DNA of 64,000 bases from contig NZ_JACXXG010000008.1 of the NCBI RefSeq assembly GCF_014764705.1, positions 62,001-126,000 of the forward strand. Reading direction: 5' to 3'. Of this stretch, positions 48,508-57,323 are shown one piece after another; position 1 is the first letter of the stretch; every line of letters begins with the position of its first letter. The notes beneath the pieces are model-generated. The model ran no database searches. It was given only the letters and a program-made list of their open reading frames with translations, and was not told where the DNA came from. The DNA is from Stutzerimonas kunmingensis (GTDB lineage: Bacteria; Pseudomonadota; Gammaproteobacteria; Pseudomonadales; Pseudomonadaceae). Both the position numbers and the translations under genes were made by a program.

Positions 48508-48597
48508 CCCCGTGGAAGACGCTTCGCGGTCTTCCACGGGGCGGCCACCCGTCCTACGTAACCGTTCTTAGGGTGGATATCGCAAAGCATATCCACC
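48508..48597. repeat. Composite hairpin repeat, copy 2 (gcl-hyi gap)
   Basis: A perfect 13-bp stem CCCCGTGGAAGAC / GTCTTCCACGGGG (48508-48520, 48529-48541, 8-base loop) is followed by GCGGCCACCCG and then a perfect 9-bp stem GGTGGATAT / ATATCCACC (48572-48597). The same two parts occur, in opposite order, between xdhB and xdhC. The stems could act as mRNA processing or attenuation signals in the glyoxylate operon. Confidence 0.65.
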
Positions 48598-48677
48598 GCA
48601 ACGCAACACCCAGGGTGGTCACCACACCACCGCAATGCGAAACCGAATGTGATCCCTACAGATCAGGAGAGAGAACC

Positions 48678-49460
48678 ATGCCCCGCTTTGCCGCCAATCT
48701 GTCCATGCTGTTCACCGAGGTCGATTTCCTTGACCGCTTTGCCGCCGCTGCCGAAGCCGGCTTTACCGGCGTCGAATACCTGTTCCCCTACGACTACCCG
48801 GTCGAGGAGATCAAGACCCGGCTGGACGCCAACCAGCTGACCCAGGTGCTGTTCAACCTGCCGGCCGGCGACTGGGCCGGTGGCGAGCGCGGCATCGCCA
48901 TCCTGCCGGAGCGGGTCAAGGAATTCCGCGCCGGCGTGGACAAGGCCATCGCCTACGCCAAGGTGCTGGGCAACACCCAGGTCAACTGCCTGGCCGGCAT
49001 TGCCCCGCGTGGCGCCGACCTCGGCCAGCTGGAAATCACCTTTATCGAAAACCTGCGCTACGCCGCGCAGAAGCTCGAGGAAGCCGGCATTCGCCTGGTA
49101 ATGGAGATGATCAACACCCGCGACATCCCGCGCTTTTTCCTCAACAACACCTCCCAGGCGCAGGAGATTCGCGGCAAGGTCGGTCACGCCAACCTGTTCC
49201 TGCAGTACGACATCTATCACATGCAGATCATGGAGGGAGACCTCGCGCGGACCATCGAAGCCAACCTGGACGCGATCAACCATATCCAGCTGGCCGACAA
49301 CCCGGGCCGTAACGAACCGGGCACCGGCGAGATCAACTACCACTTCCTGTTCGAGCACCTGGACCGTATCGGCTACCAGGGCTGGGTCGGCTGCGAGTAC
49401 AAGCCGGCCACCAGCACCGCCGAAGGCCTCGCCTGGCTGAAGACACACAACGCCATCTGA
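48678..49460 (+). CDS. hyi: Hydroxypyruvate isomerase
   Basis: A 260-residue TIM-barrel enzyme interconverting hydroxypyruvate and tartronate semialdehyde. It starts MPRFAANLSMLFTEVDFLDRF and carries the xylose-isomerase-like metal Glu residues in LVMEMINTRDIPRFFL, QYDIYHMQIMEGDL, IQLADNPGRNEPGTGEINY and GCEYKPA. AGGAGAGAG precedes ATG 48678. It lies between gcl and glxR, the usual bacterial order. Confidence 0.94.
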   Translation: MPRFAANLSMLFTEVDFLDRFAAAAEAGFTGVEYLFPYDYPVEEIKTRLDANQLTQVLFNLPAGDWAGGERGIAILPERVKEFRAGVDKAIAYAKVLGNTQVNCLAGIAPRGADLGQLEITFIENLRYAAQKLEEAGIRLVMEMINTRDIPRFFLNNTSQAQEIRGKVGHANLFLQYDIYHMQIMEGDLARTIEANLDAINHIQLADNPGRNEPGTGEINYHFLFEHLDRIGYQGWVGCEYKPATSTAEGLAWLKTHNAI

Positions 49461-49488
49461 CCCGAACAGAATTTGAGGAGAAACGACC

Positions 49489-50379
49489 ATGGCTAAGATT
49501 GGATTTATCGGCACCGGAATCATGGGCAAACCCATGGCAAGCAACCTGCAGAACGCAGGCCACCAGATATTTCTTTCCGAACATCATGACAAGGCACCCG
49601 CCGACCTGGTGCAGGCCGGCGCCATCGCCCTGGCCACGCCGCAGGAAGTTGCGCAGGAGGCCGAGTTCATCATCGTCATGGTGCCGGATACGCCGCAGGT
49701 CGAGGACGTGCTGTTCCGCGACCAGGGCATCGCCGCTGGCGTCGGCCCGGGCAAGGTGGTGATCGACATGAGCTCGATCTCCCCCAGCGCCACCAAGCAG
49801 TTCGCCGAGAAGATCAAGGCGAGCGGCGCCGAGTACCTCGACGCCCCGGTATCCGGCGGTGAGGTCGGCGCCAAGGCCGGCAGCCTGTCGATCATGGTCG
49901 GCGGCAGCGAAGCGGCCTTCGAGCGCGCCCTGCCGCTGTTCCAGGCAATGGGCAAGAACATCACCCGCGTCGGCGAGAACGGCGACGGCCAGACCGCCAA
50001 GGTGGCCAACCAGATCATCGTCGCGCTGAACATTCAGGCGGTCGCTGAGGCCCTGCTGTTCGCCGCGAAGAACGGCGCCGACCCGGCCAAGGTGCGCGAG
50101 GCACTGATGGGTGGCTTCGCCGGTTCGAAGATCCTCGAAGTGCACGGCGAGCGCATGATCAAGGGCACCTTCGATCCGGGCTTCCGCATCAGCCTGCACC
50201 AGAAGGACCTCAATCTCGCCCTGGCCGGCGCCCGCGAGCTGGGCCTCAACCTGCCCAACACCGCCAACGCCCAGCAGGTGTTCAGCACCTGCGCAGCCAT
50301 CGGCGGCAGCGGCTGGGACCACTCGGCACTGATCAAGGGCCTGGAGCACATGGCCAATTTCTCGATCCGCAAGGAGTAA
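49489..50379 (+). CDS. glxR: 2-hydroxy-3-oxopropionate (tartronate semialdehyde) reductase
   Basis: A 296-residue beta-hydroxyacid dehydrogenase reducing tartronate semialdehyde to D-glycerate with NAD(P)H. The N-terminal dinucleotide fold has IGFIGTGIMGKPMASNL; the substrate motif is DAPVSGGEVGAKAGSLSIMVGG; the catalytic Lys is in NGDGQTAKVANQI. TGAGGAGAAACGACC precedes the ATG. It is 28 bases after hyi, clearly the same operon. Confidence 0.94.
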   Translation: MAKIGFIGTGIMGKPMASNLQNAGHQIFLSEHHDKAPADLVQAGAIALATPQEVAQEAEFIIVMVPDTPQVEDVLFRDQGIAAGVGPGKVVIDMSSISPSATKQFAEKIKASGAEYLDAPVSGGEVGAKAGSLSIMVGGSEAAFERALPLFQAMGKNITRVGENGDGQTAKVANQIIVALNIQAVAEALLFAAKNGADPAKVREALMGGFAGSKILEVHGERMIKGTFDPGFRISLHQKDLNLALAGARELGLNLPNTANAQQVFSTCAAIGGSGWDHSALIKGLEHMANFSIRKE

Positions 50380-50706
50380 AGCCTTCGAGCGCACTGAGTC
50401 GGGCCTGCGCCCCCACCTTCAGGGACAGACAGACCAGGTGGTGGGATCAGCGCAACGCTCGGCACCAGTGATGCTCAAAGGGTTGGTGTGCAGATACGCG
50501 GGGTCGGAATCATCGCGTCTCCCCCACGACCAGGGCCCCGCGCGCCTGCACAGCAACCGCCGTCTGCGGACGGCACCTTTTCGATTCGCCCGGCACAAGG
50601 AGTCACGGCCCGACTGCCGGGCGGGTCGATTTCAACCCTTAGCGCTTGCATTGCCGAGCCCTAAGGTCTGCAATCGGCCTCTGCAAAAAGACCCAAGGAG
50701 CCAGAG
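50380..50706. other. Gene-free stretch before ttuD
   Basis: 327 bases inside the glyoxylate gene run. One weak stem is visible (CCCCACCT at 50411-50418 with AGGTGG at 50436-50441). No ORF has coding character; a separate promoter for ttuD-pyk may lie here. Confidence 0.4.
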
Positions 50707-51978
50707 ATGCCCATCGATCCCCAAGCCCTGCTGCGCCAGCTGTTCGACAGCGCCATCGAGGCCGCCCATCCGCGCCATGTGCTCGCCGACCATCTGCCCG
50801 AAGACCGCAGCGGCCGAGCCATCGTCATCGGCGCCGGCAAGGCGGCCGCGGCCATGGCCGAAGCCATCGAGAAGGTCTGGGAAGGCGAGCTGTCCGGCCT
50901 GGTGGTGACCCGCTATGAACATCACGCCGACTGCCGCCGCATCGAGGTGGTGGAGGCCGCACACCCGGTCCCGGACGATGCCGGCGAGCGCGTCGCCCGC
51001 CGCGTGCTGGAACTGGTCAGCAACCTTGAGGAAAGCGACCGGGTGATCTTCCTGCTTTCCGGCGGCGGTTCCTCGCTGTTGGCACTGCCAGCCGAGGGCA
51101 TCTCGCTGGCGGACAAGCAGGCGATCAACAAGGCGCTGCTGCGTTCCGGCGCGCACATCGGCGAGATGAACTGCGTGCGCAAGCATCTCTCGGCGATCAA
51201 GGGCGGCCGCCTGGCCAGGGCCTGCTGGCCGGCCAGCGTGTACACCTACGCGATTTCCGACGTGCCCGGCGACGAGGCCACGGTGATCGCCTCCGGCCCC
51301 ACCGTGGCCGACCCGACTACCTCCGCCGAGGCGCTGGCGATCCTCGAGCGCTACCACATCGAGGTGCCGGCCAACGTGCTCGCCTGGCTCGAAGACCCGC
51401 GCTCGGAAACGCTGAAACCGGGCGATCCGATGCTCTCGAGCAGCCACTTCCAGCTCATCGCCACGCCGCAGCAGTCGCTCGATGCGGCTGCCGAGGTGGC
51501 CCGCTCCGCCGGTATCACCCCGCTGATCCTCGGCGACCTGGAAGGCGAAGCGCGTGAGGTGGCCAAGGTGCATGCCGGCATTGCCCGCCAGGTGGTGCTG
51601 CACGGCCAGCCGATCGCCGTGCCCTGCGTGATCCTCTCCGGCGGCGAGACCACGGTGACCGTGCGCGGCAACGGCCGTGGCGGACGCAATGCCGAATTTC
51701 TGCTCGCCCTCACCGAAAGCCTGCAAGGCCTGCCGGACGTCTATGCGCTGGCCGGCGACACCGATGGCATCGACGGCTCGGAAGACAACGCCGGCGCACT
51801 GATGACGCCGGACAGCTTCGCCCGCGCCGAGGCACAGTGCCTGCGCGCCGCCGATGCGCTGGCCAACAACGATGGCTACGGCTACTTCGCCGCGCTGGAC
51901 AGCCTAATCGTCACTGGCCCCACGCGCACCAATGTCAACGATTTCCGCGCCATCCTGATTCTGCCGCCCTCAGCCTAG
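50707..51978 (+). CDS. ttuD: Glycerate 2-kinase/hydroxypyruvate reductase-type protein (MOFRL family)
   Basis: A 423-residue protein of the GckA/TtuD family. An N-terminal DUF4147 domain (AIVIGAGKAAAAMAEAIEKV, IFLLSGGGSSLLALPAEG, NCVRKHLSAIKGGRLA, SDVPGDEATVIASGPT) is followed by the C-terminal MOFRL domain (CVILSGGETTVTVRGNGRGGRNAEFLLAL, AGDTDGIDG). It is usually annotated hydroxypyruvate reductase, but glycerate 2-kinase activity is the established one for the family and fits the path from glycerate to 2-phosphoglycerate. AAGGAG precedes the ATG; pyk follows at 33 bases. Confidence 0.92.
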   Translation: MPIDPQALLRQLFDSAIEAAHPRHVLADHLPEDRSGRAIVIGAGKAAAAMAEAIEKVWEGELSGLVVTRYEHHADCRRIEVVEAAHPVPDDAGERVARRVLELVSNLEESDRVIFLLSGGGSSLLALPAEGISLADKQAINKALLRSGAHIGEMNCVRKHLSAIKGGRLARACWPASVYTYAISDVPGDEATVIASGPTVADPTTSAEALAILERYHIEVPANVLAWLEDPRSETLKPGDPMLSSSHFQLIATPQQSLDAAAEVARSAGITPLILGDLEGEAREVAKVHAGIARQVVLHGQPIAVPCVILSGGETTVTVRGNGRGGRNAEFLLALTESLQGLPDVYALAGDTDGIDGSEDNAGALMTPDSFARAEAQCLRAADALANNDGYGYFAALDSLIVTGPTRTNVNDFRAILILPPSA

Positions 51979-52010
51979 ACCGAGGGCGCTCACCTGCCAG
52001 CGAGCCCGCC

Positions 52011-53426
52011 ATGAAACCCGATAAGAAGGTCAAGATTCTTGCCACCCTCGGCCCCACCACTCGCAGCATTGACGATGTACGCGCCCTGGTCGAGGCGGGA
52101 GTCAACCTGTTCCGCCTGAACTTCAGCCACGGCGAGCATGCCGACCATGCTGAACGCTTCGCCTGGATTCGTGAGGTGGAGCGCGAGCTGAACCAGCCGA
52201 TCGGCATCCTCATGGACCTGCAAGGGCCCAAGCTTCGGGTCGGCCGCTTCGCCGAGGGCAAGGTGCGGCTGGATCGCGATCAGGCCTTTCGCCTGGATCT
52301 GGACCCGACACCGGGCGACAGCCGCCGCGTGAACCTGCCGCACCCGGAGATCATCGCCGCGCTGGAGCCGGGCATGCAGCTGCTGATCGACGATGGCCGC
52401 CTGCGTCTGACGGTCACCGCGCGCCACAGTGATGCCATCGACACCCGCGTGGTCGCCGGCGGCGAGCTGTCCGACCGCAAGGGCGTCAACGTGCCGGAAG
52501 CAGTGCTGGAGCTTAGCCCGCTCACGGAGAAGGATCGCCGCGACCTGGCTTTCGGCCTTGAACTGGGCGTGGATTGGGTGGCCCTGTCCTTCGTCCAGCG
52601 CCCGCAAGACATACACGAGGCGCGCAAGCTAATCGGTGAGCGCGCCTTCCTCATGGCCAAGATCGAGAAACCTTCGGCGGTGCAGCACCTGCGCGAGATC
52701 GCGCGGCTGTCCGACGCGATCATGGTCGCGCGTGGCGACCTCGGCGTGGAGGTGCCTCCGGAGAATGTGCCACGCATTCAGAAGAACATCGTGCGCATCT
52801 GCCGCCAGCTCGGCCGCCCGGTGGTGGTGGCGACGCAGATGCTCGAATCCATGCGCTTCGCCCCGGCGCCGACCCGTGCCGAGGTCACCGACGTGGCCAA
52901 CGCGGTCGCCGAGGGTGCAGACGCGGTGATGCTGTCGGCGGAAACCGCTTCGGGCGACTACCCGCTGGAAGCGGTGAGCATGATGAGCAAGATCATCCGC
53001 CAGGTCGAAGGCGGCCCGGATTTCCAGGCCCAGCTCGATGTGCACCGACCAAATGCCGAGGCAACGCTGCCGGATGCCATCAGCTGCGCAATCCGCCGCA
53101 TCGGTGGCATCCTGCCGATTGCGGTGCTGGTCAATTACACCGAATCAGGCCGCTCCAGCCTGCGCGCCTCACGCGAGCGCCCGGCCACGCCAATCCTCAG
53201 CCTGACGCCGAGCACCGCCACCGCGCGCAAGCTCACGGTGGCCTGGGGCGTGTATTCGGTGGTGGATGCACCGATGCGCGATATGGAGCAGGTCAGCAGC
53301 CACGCCCTCGAGCTGGCGCGCGCCCAGGGCATGGCCGGCAGTGGTGACACGGTGCTGATCACCGCTGGCGTGCCGCTCGGCCAACCTGGCACCACCAACA
53401 CGCTGCGTATCGAAGTCCTCGACTAG
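52011..53426 (+). CDS. pyk: Pyruvate kinase
   Basis: A 471-residue pyruvate kinase making pyruvate and ATP from phosphoenolpyruvate. It begins VKILATLGPTTRSIDDVRALVEAGVNLFRLNFSHG, has the barrel motif MDLQGPKLRVG, the active-site MAKIEKPSAVQHL (catalytic Lys), ARGDLGVEVPPENVPRIQK and the C-terminal domain with ATPILSLTPSTATARKL. ATG 52011 sits 33 bases after ttuD, so it appears to be the last gene of the glyoxylate operon. It is probably an isozyme dedicated to this route; a second pyk elsewhere is likely. Confidence 0.95.
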   Translation: MKPDKKVKILATLGPTTRSIDDVRALVEAGVNLFRLNFSHGEHADHAERFAWIREVERELNQPIGILMDLQGPKLRVGRFAEGKVRLDRDQAFRLDLDPTPGDSRRVNLPHPEIIAALEPGMQLLIDDGRLRLTVTARHSDAIDTRVVAGGELSDRKGVNVPEAVLELSPLTEKDRRDLAFGLELGVDWVALSFVQRPQDIHEARKLIGERAFLMAKIEKPSAVQHLREIARLSDAIMVARGDLGVEVPPENVPRIQKNIVRICRQLGRPVVVATQMLESMRFAPAPTRAEVTDVANAVAEGADAVMLSAETASGDYPLEAVSMMSKIIRQVEGGPDFQAQLDVHRPNAEATLPDAISCAIRRIGGILPIAVLVNYTESGRSSLRASRERPATPILSLTPSTATARKLTVAWGVYSVVDAPMRDMEQVSSHALELARAQGMAGSGDTVLITAGVPLGQPGTTNTLRIEVLD

Positions 53427-53461
53427 GTTGGCAGCCCACCCAGCGCACAATGGCCAAGCGG

Positions 53462-53686
53462 TCAGCCCTTGGTCTCCAGCGGGTTCTGCTCCTGCGGGTA
53501 GCGATGCTCCTCCTCGATGCTGCCGTCGTCGCCGTGGACATTCACCAGCGCAGTACGCAGCTTCATGTAGTCGCGCGTCTCATCGAGAATGTCCTGTCGA
53601 TTCCCGGCTTCGAGCAACGCGCGCTGATCGCCTTCTTCGCGTAACACCCAGCGGTCATCTTCGTGGGTGATGTGGTAGGTCTCCAT
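53462..53686 (-). CDS. DUF2188-type small protein (74 aa)
   Basis: A 74-residue acidic protein resembling the DUF2188 family: YHITHEDDRWVLREEGDQRALLEAGNRQDI, then ETRDYMKLRTALVNVHGDDGSIEEEHRYP, a fold built around a short beta-hairpin and helix. GAGAGAGG precedes ATG 53686. It is convergent with pyk (35 bases). The function is unknown; many members are stress-associated. Confidence 0.8.
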   Translation of the reverse strand: METYHITHEDDRWVLREEGDQRALLEAGNRQDILDETRDYMKLRTALVNVHGDDGSIEEEHRYPQEQNPLETKG

Positions 53687-53849
53687 GGCCCTCTCTCCTG
53701 CTGTTGAATGAAATATCGCGGATCGCCCCTGGTAAGAAAGCTGCCAGCGGGCGAGGTTCGATCGTCACCGCCAAGGTAATTTAGACCCTTTAAGGTCCAT
53801 ATCACCATGTAAAGCCGAGGTTCTTTTTACCTCGCACACCCTGCAAACC

Positions 53850-53863
53850 TTGATTCAAGTCAA
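53850..53863. promoter_or_regulatory. ANR/DNR (FNR-type) box TTGATTCAAGTCAA before hmp
   Basis: It matches the FNR-type consensus TTGAT-N4-ATCAA at 9 of 10 positions. It lies about 97 bases before the hmp start, in a 273-base gap, consistent with low-oxygen or NO control of the flavohaemoglobin. Confidence 0.55.
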
Positions 53864-53959
53864 TTTTCGACCTGGAACGATTGTTGAAAGCCTCTATGGC
53901 AGAACGTTTCGTGTTCGCCCCGCGAATACAGGACGACTTTCCCATCAGAGGAGTTAGCA

Positions 53960-55138
53960 ATGCTTTGCGCTGAACAGACTGCCCTTATCAAAGCCACCGT
54001 GCCGCTGCTGGAAAGCGGCGGCGAGGCCTTGACCACCCATTTCTACAACCTGCTGCTGAGTGAACACCCCGAAGTGCGCCCGCTGTTCAATCAGGCCCAC
54101 CAGGCCAGCGGTGAACAGCCGCGTGCGCTGGCCAACGGCGTGCTGATGTATGCCAAACACATCGACCGGCTCGACGCCCTCGGTCCGCAGGTCGCTCAGA
54201 TCATCAATAAGCATGTCGCGCTGCAGGTGCTGCCCGAGCATTACCCGCTGGTTGGCTCCTGCCTGCTGCGGGCGATCCGCGAAGTGCTCGGCGACGAGAT
54301 CGCTACCGACGCCGTGATCGACGCCTGGGGCGCCGCCTACCAGCAACTCGCCAACATCCTTATCGGTCAGGAGGAGAATCTCTACCAGATGAAGGCCGAC
54401 GCGGATGGTGGCTGGCGGGGGGCGCGGCGTTTTCGCATTGCGCGCAAGACCGTCGAAAGCGCAGAGATCACCTCCTTTCACCTGCAGCCGGAAGATGGCG
54501 GCGCGTTGATGGACTTTCTGCCCGGCCAGTACATCGGCCTGCGCCTGGAGGTCGACGGCCAGGAGGTGCGCCGCAACTACTCGCTGTCCGCCGCCAGCAA
54601 TGGCAGCGAATACCGCATCAGCGTCAAGCGCGAGCCCGGCGGCGTCGCCTCAAACGCGCTGCATGCAATGCCCGAAAGTGCCGTGCTGGAGCTGTTCGCG
54701 CCGGCTGGCGAGTTCACCCTCGAACCGGGCGACAAGCCCCTGGTGCTGATCAGCGGCGGCGTCGGTATCACGCCTACCCTGGCGATGCTGGAACAGGCTC
54801 TGGCCAGCGCACGACCGGTGCACTTCATTCACTGCGCGCGCAATGCCGGCGTGCATGCGTTCCGCCGCAGCGTGGACGCGCTGGCCGAGCGTCACGCCCA
54901 GCTCAAGCGTTTCTACTGCTATGAGGAGCACGACGGCGCAGATGCCGCGCCGGATGCCGTTGGCCGCCTGACCGAGCAACAGCTTGGCAGGTGGCTACCG
55001 GAAGACCGCGACGTGGACGCCTATTTCCTCGGGCCGAAACCCTTCATGGCTGCCGTCCGCCGTCAGCTGAAGTCGCTCGGTGTGCCGGAACAGCAAACCC
55101 GCTACGAGTTCTTCGGTCCAGCTTCGGCACTCGATTGA
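53960..55138 (+). CDS. hmp: Flavohaemoglobin, nitric oxide dioxygenase
   Basis: A 392-residue NO dioxygenase converting NO and O2 to nitrate. The globin domain (1-137) has the proximal-His segment MYAKHIDRL and INKHVALQVLPEHYPLVG; then a ferredoxin-reductase FAD domain with FLPGQYIGLRLEVDGQEVRRNYSLS and an NAD domain with LVLISGGVGITPTLAML and YFLGPKPFMAAV. AGAGGAGTTAGC precedes ATG 53960. A denitrifying lifestyle, typical of the stutzeri group, would make NO detoxification important. It is followed by a hairpin and ppyR, as in P. aeruginosa. Confidence 0.95.
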   Translation: MLCAEQTALIKATVPLLESGGEALTTHFYNLLLSEHPEVRPLFNQAHQASGEQPRALANGVLMYAKHIDRLDALGPQVAQIINKHVALQVLPEHYPLVGSCLLRAIREVLGDEIATDAVIDAWGAAYQQLANILIGQEENLYQMKADADGGWRGARRFRIARKTVESAEITSFHLQPEDGGALMDFLPGQYIGLRLEVDGQEVRRNYSLSAASNGSEYRISVKREPGGVASNALHAMPESAVLELFAPAGEFTLEPGDKPLVLISGGVGITPTLAMLEQALASARPVHFIHCARNAGVHAFRRSVDALAERHAQLKRFYCYEEHDGADAAPDAVGRLTEQQLGRWLPEDRDVDAYFLGPKPFMAAVRRQLKSLGVPEQQTRYEFFGPASALD

Positions 55139-55146
55139 TCCATTCG

Positions 55147-55169
55147 GAGGCTCGCCCGGCGCGAGCCTC
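55147..55169 (+). terminator. Hairpin between hmp and ppyR
   Basis: A perfect 9-bp stem GAGGCTCGC-CCGGC-GCGAGCCTC, 8 bases after the hmp stop and without a T-run; probably partial termination or mRNA protection, with ppyR 20 bases further on. Confidence 0.6.
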
Positions 55170-55189
55170 TCCCCGAAGGAGATTCAGTC

Positions 55190-55423
55190 ATGCTTTATCA
55201 CTCAGCTTCCCCACAACGCCTGATGGGCGCCGCAAATGCGCTGATGGTCGGAGGCATACTGCTCCTGCTGCTGGGCATCAGCGGCGCCTACCTGTTCGAT
55301 CGACATCTGGCGATGGGCAGCATCATCGCGGCCCATGCGCTGGTCATCCTCGGCCCCACGGCGCTGAAGATCGGCTACGTGATGCGCCTTCTGGCCGAGC
55401 GCAAGACGAAACTTGCGGCCTGA
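55190..55423 (+). CDS. ppyR: Small two-helix membrane protein, PpyR-like
   Basis: A 77-residue protein with two hydrophobic helices (ALMVGGILLLLLGISGAYL about 17-35, GSIIAAHALVILGPTALKIGYVM about 43-65) and a basic C-terminus LLAERKTKLAA. In P. aeruginosa the gene next to the flavohaemoglobin gene encodes the membrane regulator PpyR of similar size; name assigned from position and profile. CCGAAGGAG precedes ATG 55190. Confidence 0.65.
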   Translation: MLYHSASPQRLMGAANALMVGGILLLLLGISGAYLFDRHLAMGSIIAAHALVILGPTALKIGYVMRLLAERKTKLAA

Positions 55424-55657
55424 GGCGCGGTTGGATAAGTCCGCGCTCGGATAATCCTAATTCGTTCCTGCAACTTTGCCGCTTCGCCTGTAATTTCAGT
55501 CCGCCATAGTCATACGCAACATGGGGAAAACCATTCGTCTACACTTTTGAATTCACCGAAACTCTTGCCTGAAGTCTTCCTCTGACACTGTGAGGCTGAT
55601 TGATCTCTCTCTTTCAGCCGTTTGTGAACGTGTCTATCCAATTGAGGAGAAAAACAC

Positions 55658-55828
55658 ATGGCAAATAGTAATCCTGGCAACTTCGCCAACGATCGAGAGA
55701 AAGCTTCCGAGGCCGGCCGCAAGGGTGGCCACAACAGCGGCGGCAACTTCGCCAACGACCGCGAGAAGGCCTCCGAGGCCGGACGCAAGGGTGGCCAGAA
55801 CAGCCACGGCGGTGGCCGCAGCAGCTAA
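55658..55828 (+). CDS. KGG-repeat stress protein (56 aa)
   Basis: A very short gene with a strong ribosome site (GAGGAG) before ATG 55658. The product is highly hydrophilic and consists of a tandem repeat: NFANDREKASEAGRKGG occurs at residues 8-24 and again 30-46, followed by a Gly/Ser/His tail. This is the KGG/con-10-like general stress protein family (YciG, GsiB-type), small unfolded proteins thought to protect against drying or stationary-phase stress. It is monocistronic with a strong terminator. Confidence 0.85.
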   Translation: MANSNPGNFANDREKASEAGRKGGHNSGGNFANDREKASEAGRKGGQNSHGGGRSS

Positions 55829-55837
55829 AAGCTGAAG

Positions 55838-55882
55838 AAATGAAGAGGGGCAGGCGCCGTACGGCCCTCCCCTTCTTCATTT
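55838..55882 (+). terminator. Long terminator after the KGG gene
   Basis: AAATGAAGAGGGG pairs with CCCCTTCTTCATTT (one bulged T) around a GC-rich loop that itself contains GCCGTACGGC. It starts 10 bases after the stop. Confidence 0.7.
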
Positions 55883-56117
55883 CTCCATTCAATCTTTTAA
55901 GCGAATAATCAAAAAACGAAATTGCAAAGTAATGCGATATTGCTATCCGAACGATGTATAGCCGGCGGAATTATATTTTTAAGCCGTTTGCGCAAAGCGA
56001 CGGCCAGGCAGAAGCTGATATCTGCCGTTATTTTATTCATTCCCAACTTATAACGATGACCTGCATCCCTTGCCGTTTGTCGATATCATCGACAGGCATT
56101 TCAAGCTGGAGCGGTCG
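55883..56117. other. AT-rich gap before pncB
   Basis: About 235 bases, clearly less GC-rich than the flanks (55895-56060), the likely promoter region of pncB. No operator is recognised. Confidence 0.4.
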
Positions 56118-57320
56118 ATGAACAGCAGCGCCTTTTCCGAACGAATCGTCCAGAGCCTGCTGGATACCGATTTCTACAAGCTCACCATGATGCAGGCAGT
56201 GCTGCATCACTATCCGAACGCGGAGGTGGAGTGGGCATTCCGCAGCCGCTCCGGTGAGAACCTGACGCCCTACCTCGACGAGATCCGCCAGCAGATCGAG
56301 GCGCTTGCCGAGCTGCAGATGACAACCGAGGAGCTGGCCTACCTCGAGCGCATCCCCTACATGCAGCCCGACTTCATCCGCTTCCTCGGTTTGTTCCGTT
56401 TCGATCTGCGTTATCTGCAGGTGAGCATCGAGGACGGCGAGCTGGTGATGCACCTGCGCGGCCCCTGGCTCCATGTGATCCTGTTCGAAGTGCCGCTGCT
56501 GGCCATCGTCAGCGAGGTGCGCAACCGCGCGCGCTACCCGGCGGTGACGCTGGCCCAGGCGCGCGACCGGCTGGATGAGAAGCTGCACTGGCTACGCAGC
56601 CAGGCCAGCAGCGACGAACTGGCCAGCTTCACCCTGGCGGATTTCGGCACACGCCGTCGTTTCTCCTTTGCCGTGCAGGCGATGGTGGTGGACCGACTGC
56701 AATGCGATTTTCCCGGCCGGTTCGCCGGCACCAGCAATGTGCATCTGGCACGCACGCGGAATGTGAAGCCGATGGGCACCATGGCCCATGAGTGGATCAT
56801 GGCGCACCAGCAACTCGGCCCACGGCTGATCGACAGCCAGGTTGCGGCGCTGGACTGCTGGGTTCGCGAATATCGTGGGGCATTGGGCATCGCGCTCACC
56901 GACTGCATCACCATGGATGCTTTCCTGCGCGATTTCGATCTGTACTTCGCCAAGCTGTTCGACGGCCTGCGTCATGACTCTGGCGACCCTCTGCGATGGG
57001 CAGAGAAAGCCATCACGCATTACCAACGCCTGGGTATCGATCCGAAAACCCGCCAGCTGATCTTCTCCGATGGCCTGGACCTGGCCAGAGCGCTGGAAAT
57101 CCATCGCGCGCTGATCGGGCGCAGCAATCCGAGTTTCGGCATCGGCACCGGACTGACCTGCGACATCCCGGGCGTGGAGCCGACCAACATGGTCATCAAG
57201 ATGACCGCCTGCAATGGCCAGCCGGTGGCAAAAATCTCCGACTCTCCGGGCAAGACCATGTGCCGCGACGAGGCATTCGTCAGCTACATGCGGCACGTCT
57301 TCGGCCTGGCCAATGGCTGA
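56118..57320 (+). CDS. pncB: Nicotinate phosphoribosyltransferase
   Basis: A 400-residue enzyme of NAD salvage joining nicotinate and PRPP to nicotinate mononucleotide at the cost of [27 protein letters not shown] is the diagnostic start; [37 protein letters not shown] (including the phosphorylated His) and [17 protein letters not shown] complete the active site. ATG 56118 with GGAG is used; the 16-residue longer frame lacks a ribosome site. Convergent with the GGDEF gene, 3 bases between stops. Confidence 0.95.
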   Translation: MNSSAFSERIVQSLLDTDFYKLTMMQAVLHHYPNAEVEWAFRSRSGENLTPYLDEIRQQIEALAELQMTTEELAYLERIPYMQPDFIRFLGLFRFDLRYLQVSIEDGELVMHLRGPWLHVILFEVPLLAIVSEVRNRARYPAVTLAQARDRLDEKLHWLRSQASSDELASFTLADFGTRRRFSFAVQAMVVDRLQCDFPGRFAGTSNVHLARTRNVKPMGTMAHEWIMAHQQLGPRLIDSQVAALDCWVREYRGALGIALTDCITMDAFLRDFDLYFAKLFDGLRHDSGDPLRWAEKAITHYQRLGIDPKTRQLIFSDGLDLARALEIHRALIGRSNPSFGIGTGLTCDIPGVEPTNMVIKMTACNGQPVAKISDSPGKTMCRDEAFVSYMRHVFGLANG

Positions 57321-57323
57321 CGA

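Noticed and set aside
53896-53912. Sigma-54-like sequence TGGCAGAACGTTTCG before hmp
   Set aside because: The -12 GC is replaced by CG and spacing does not fit the strict consensus; the FNR-type box is the better candidate.
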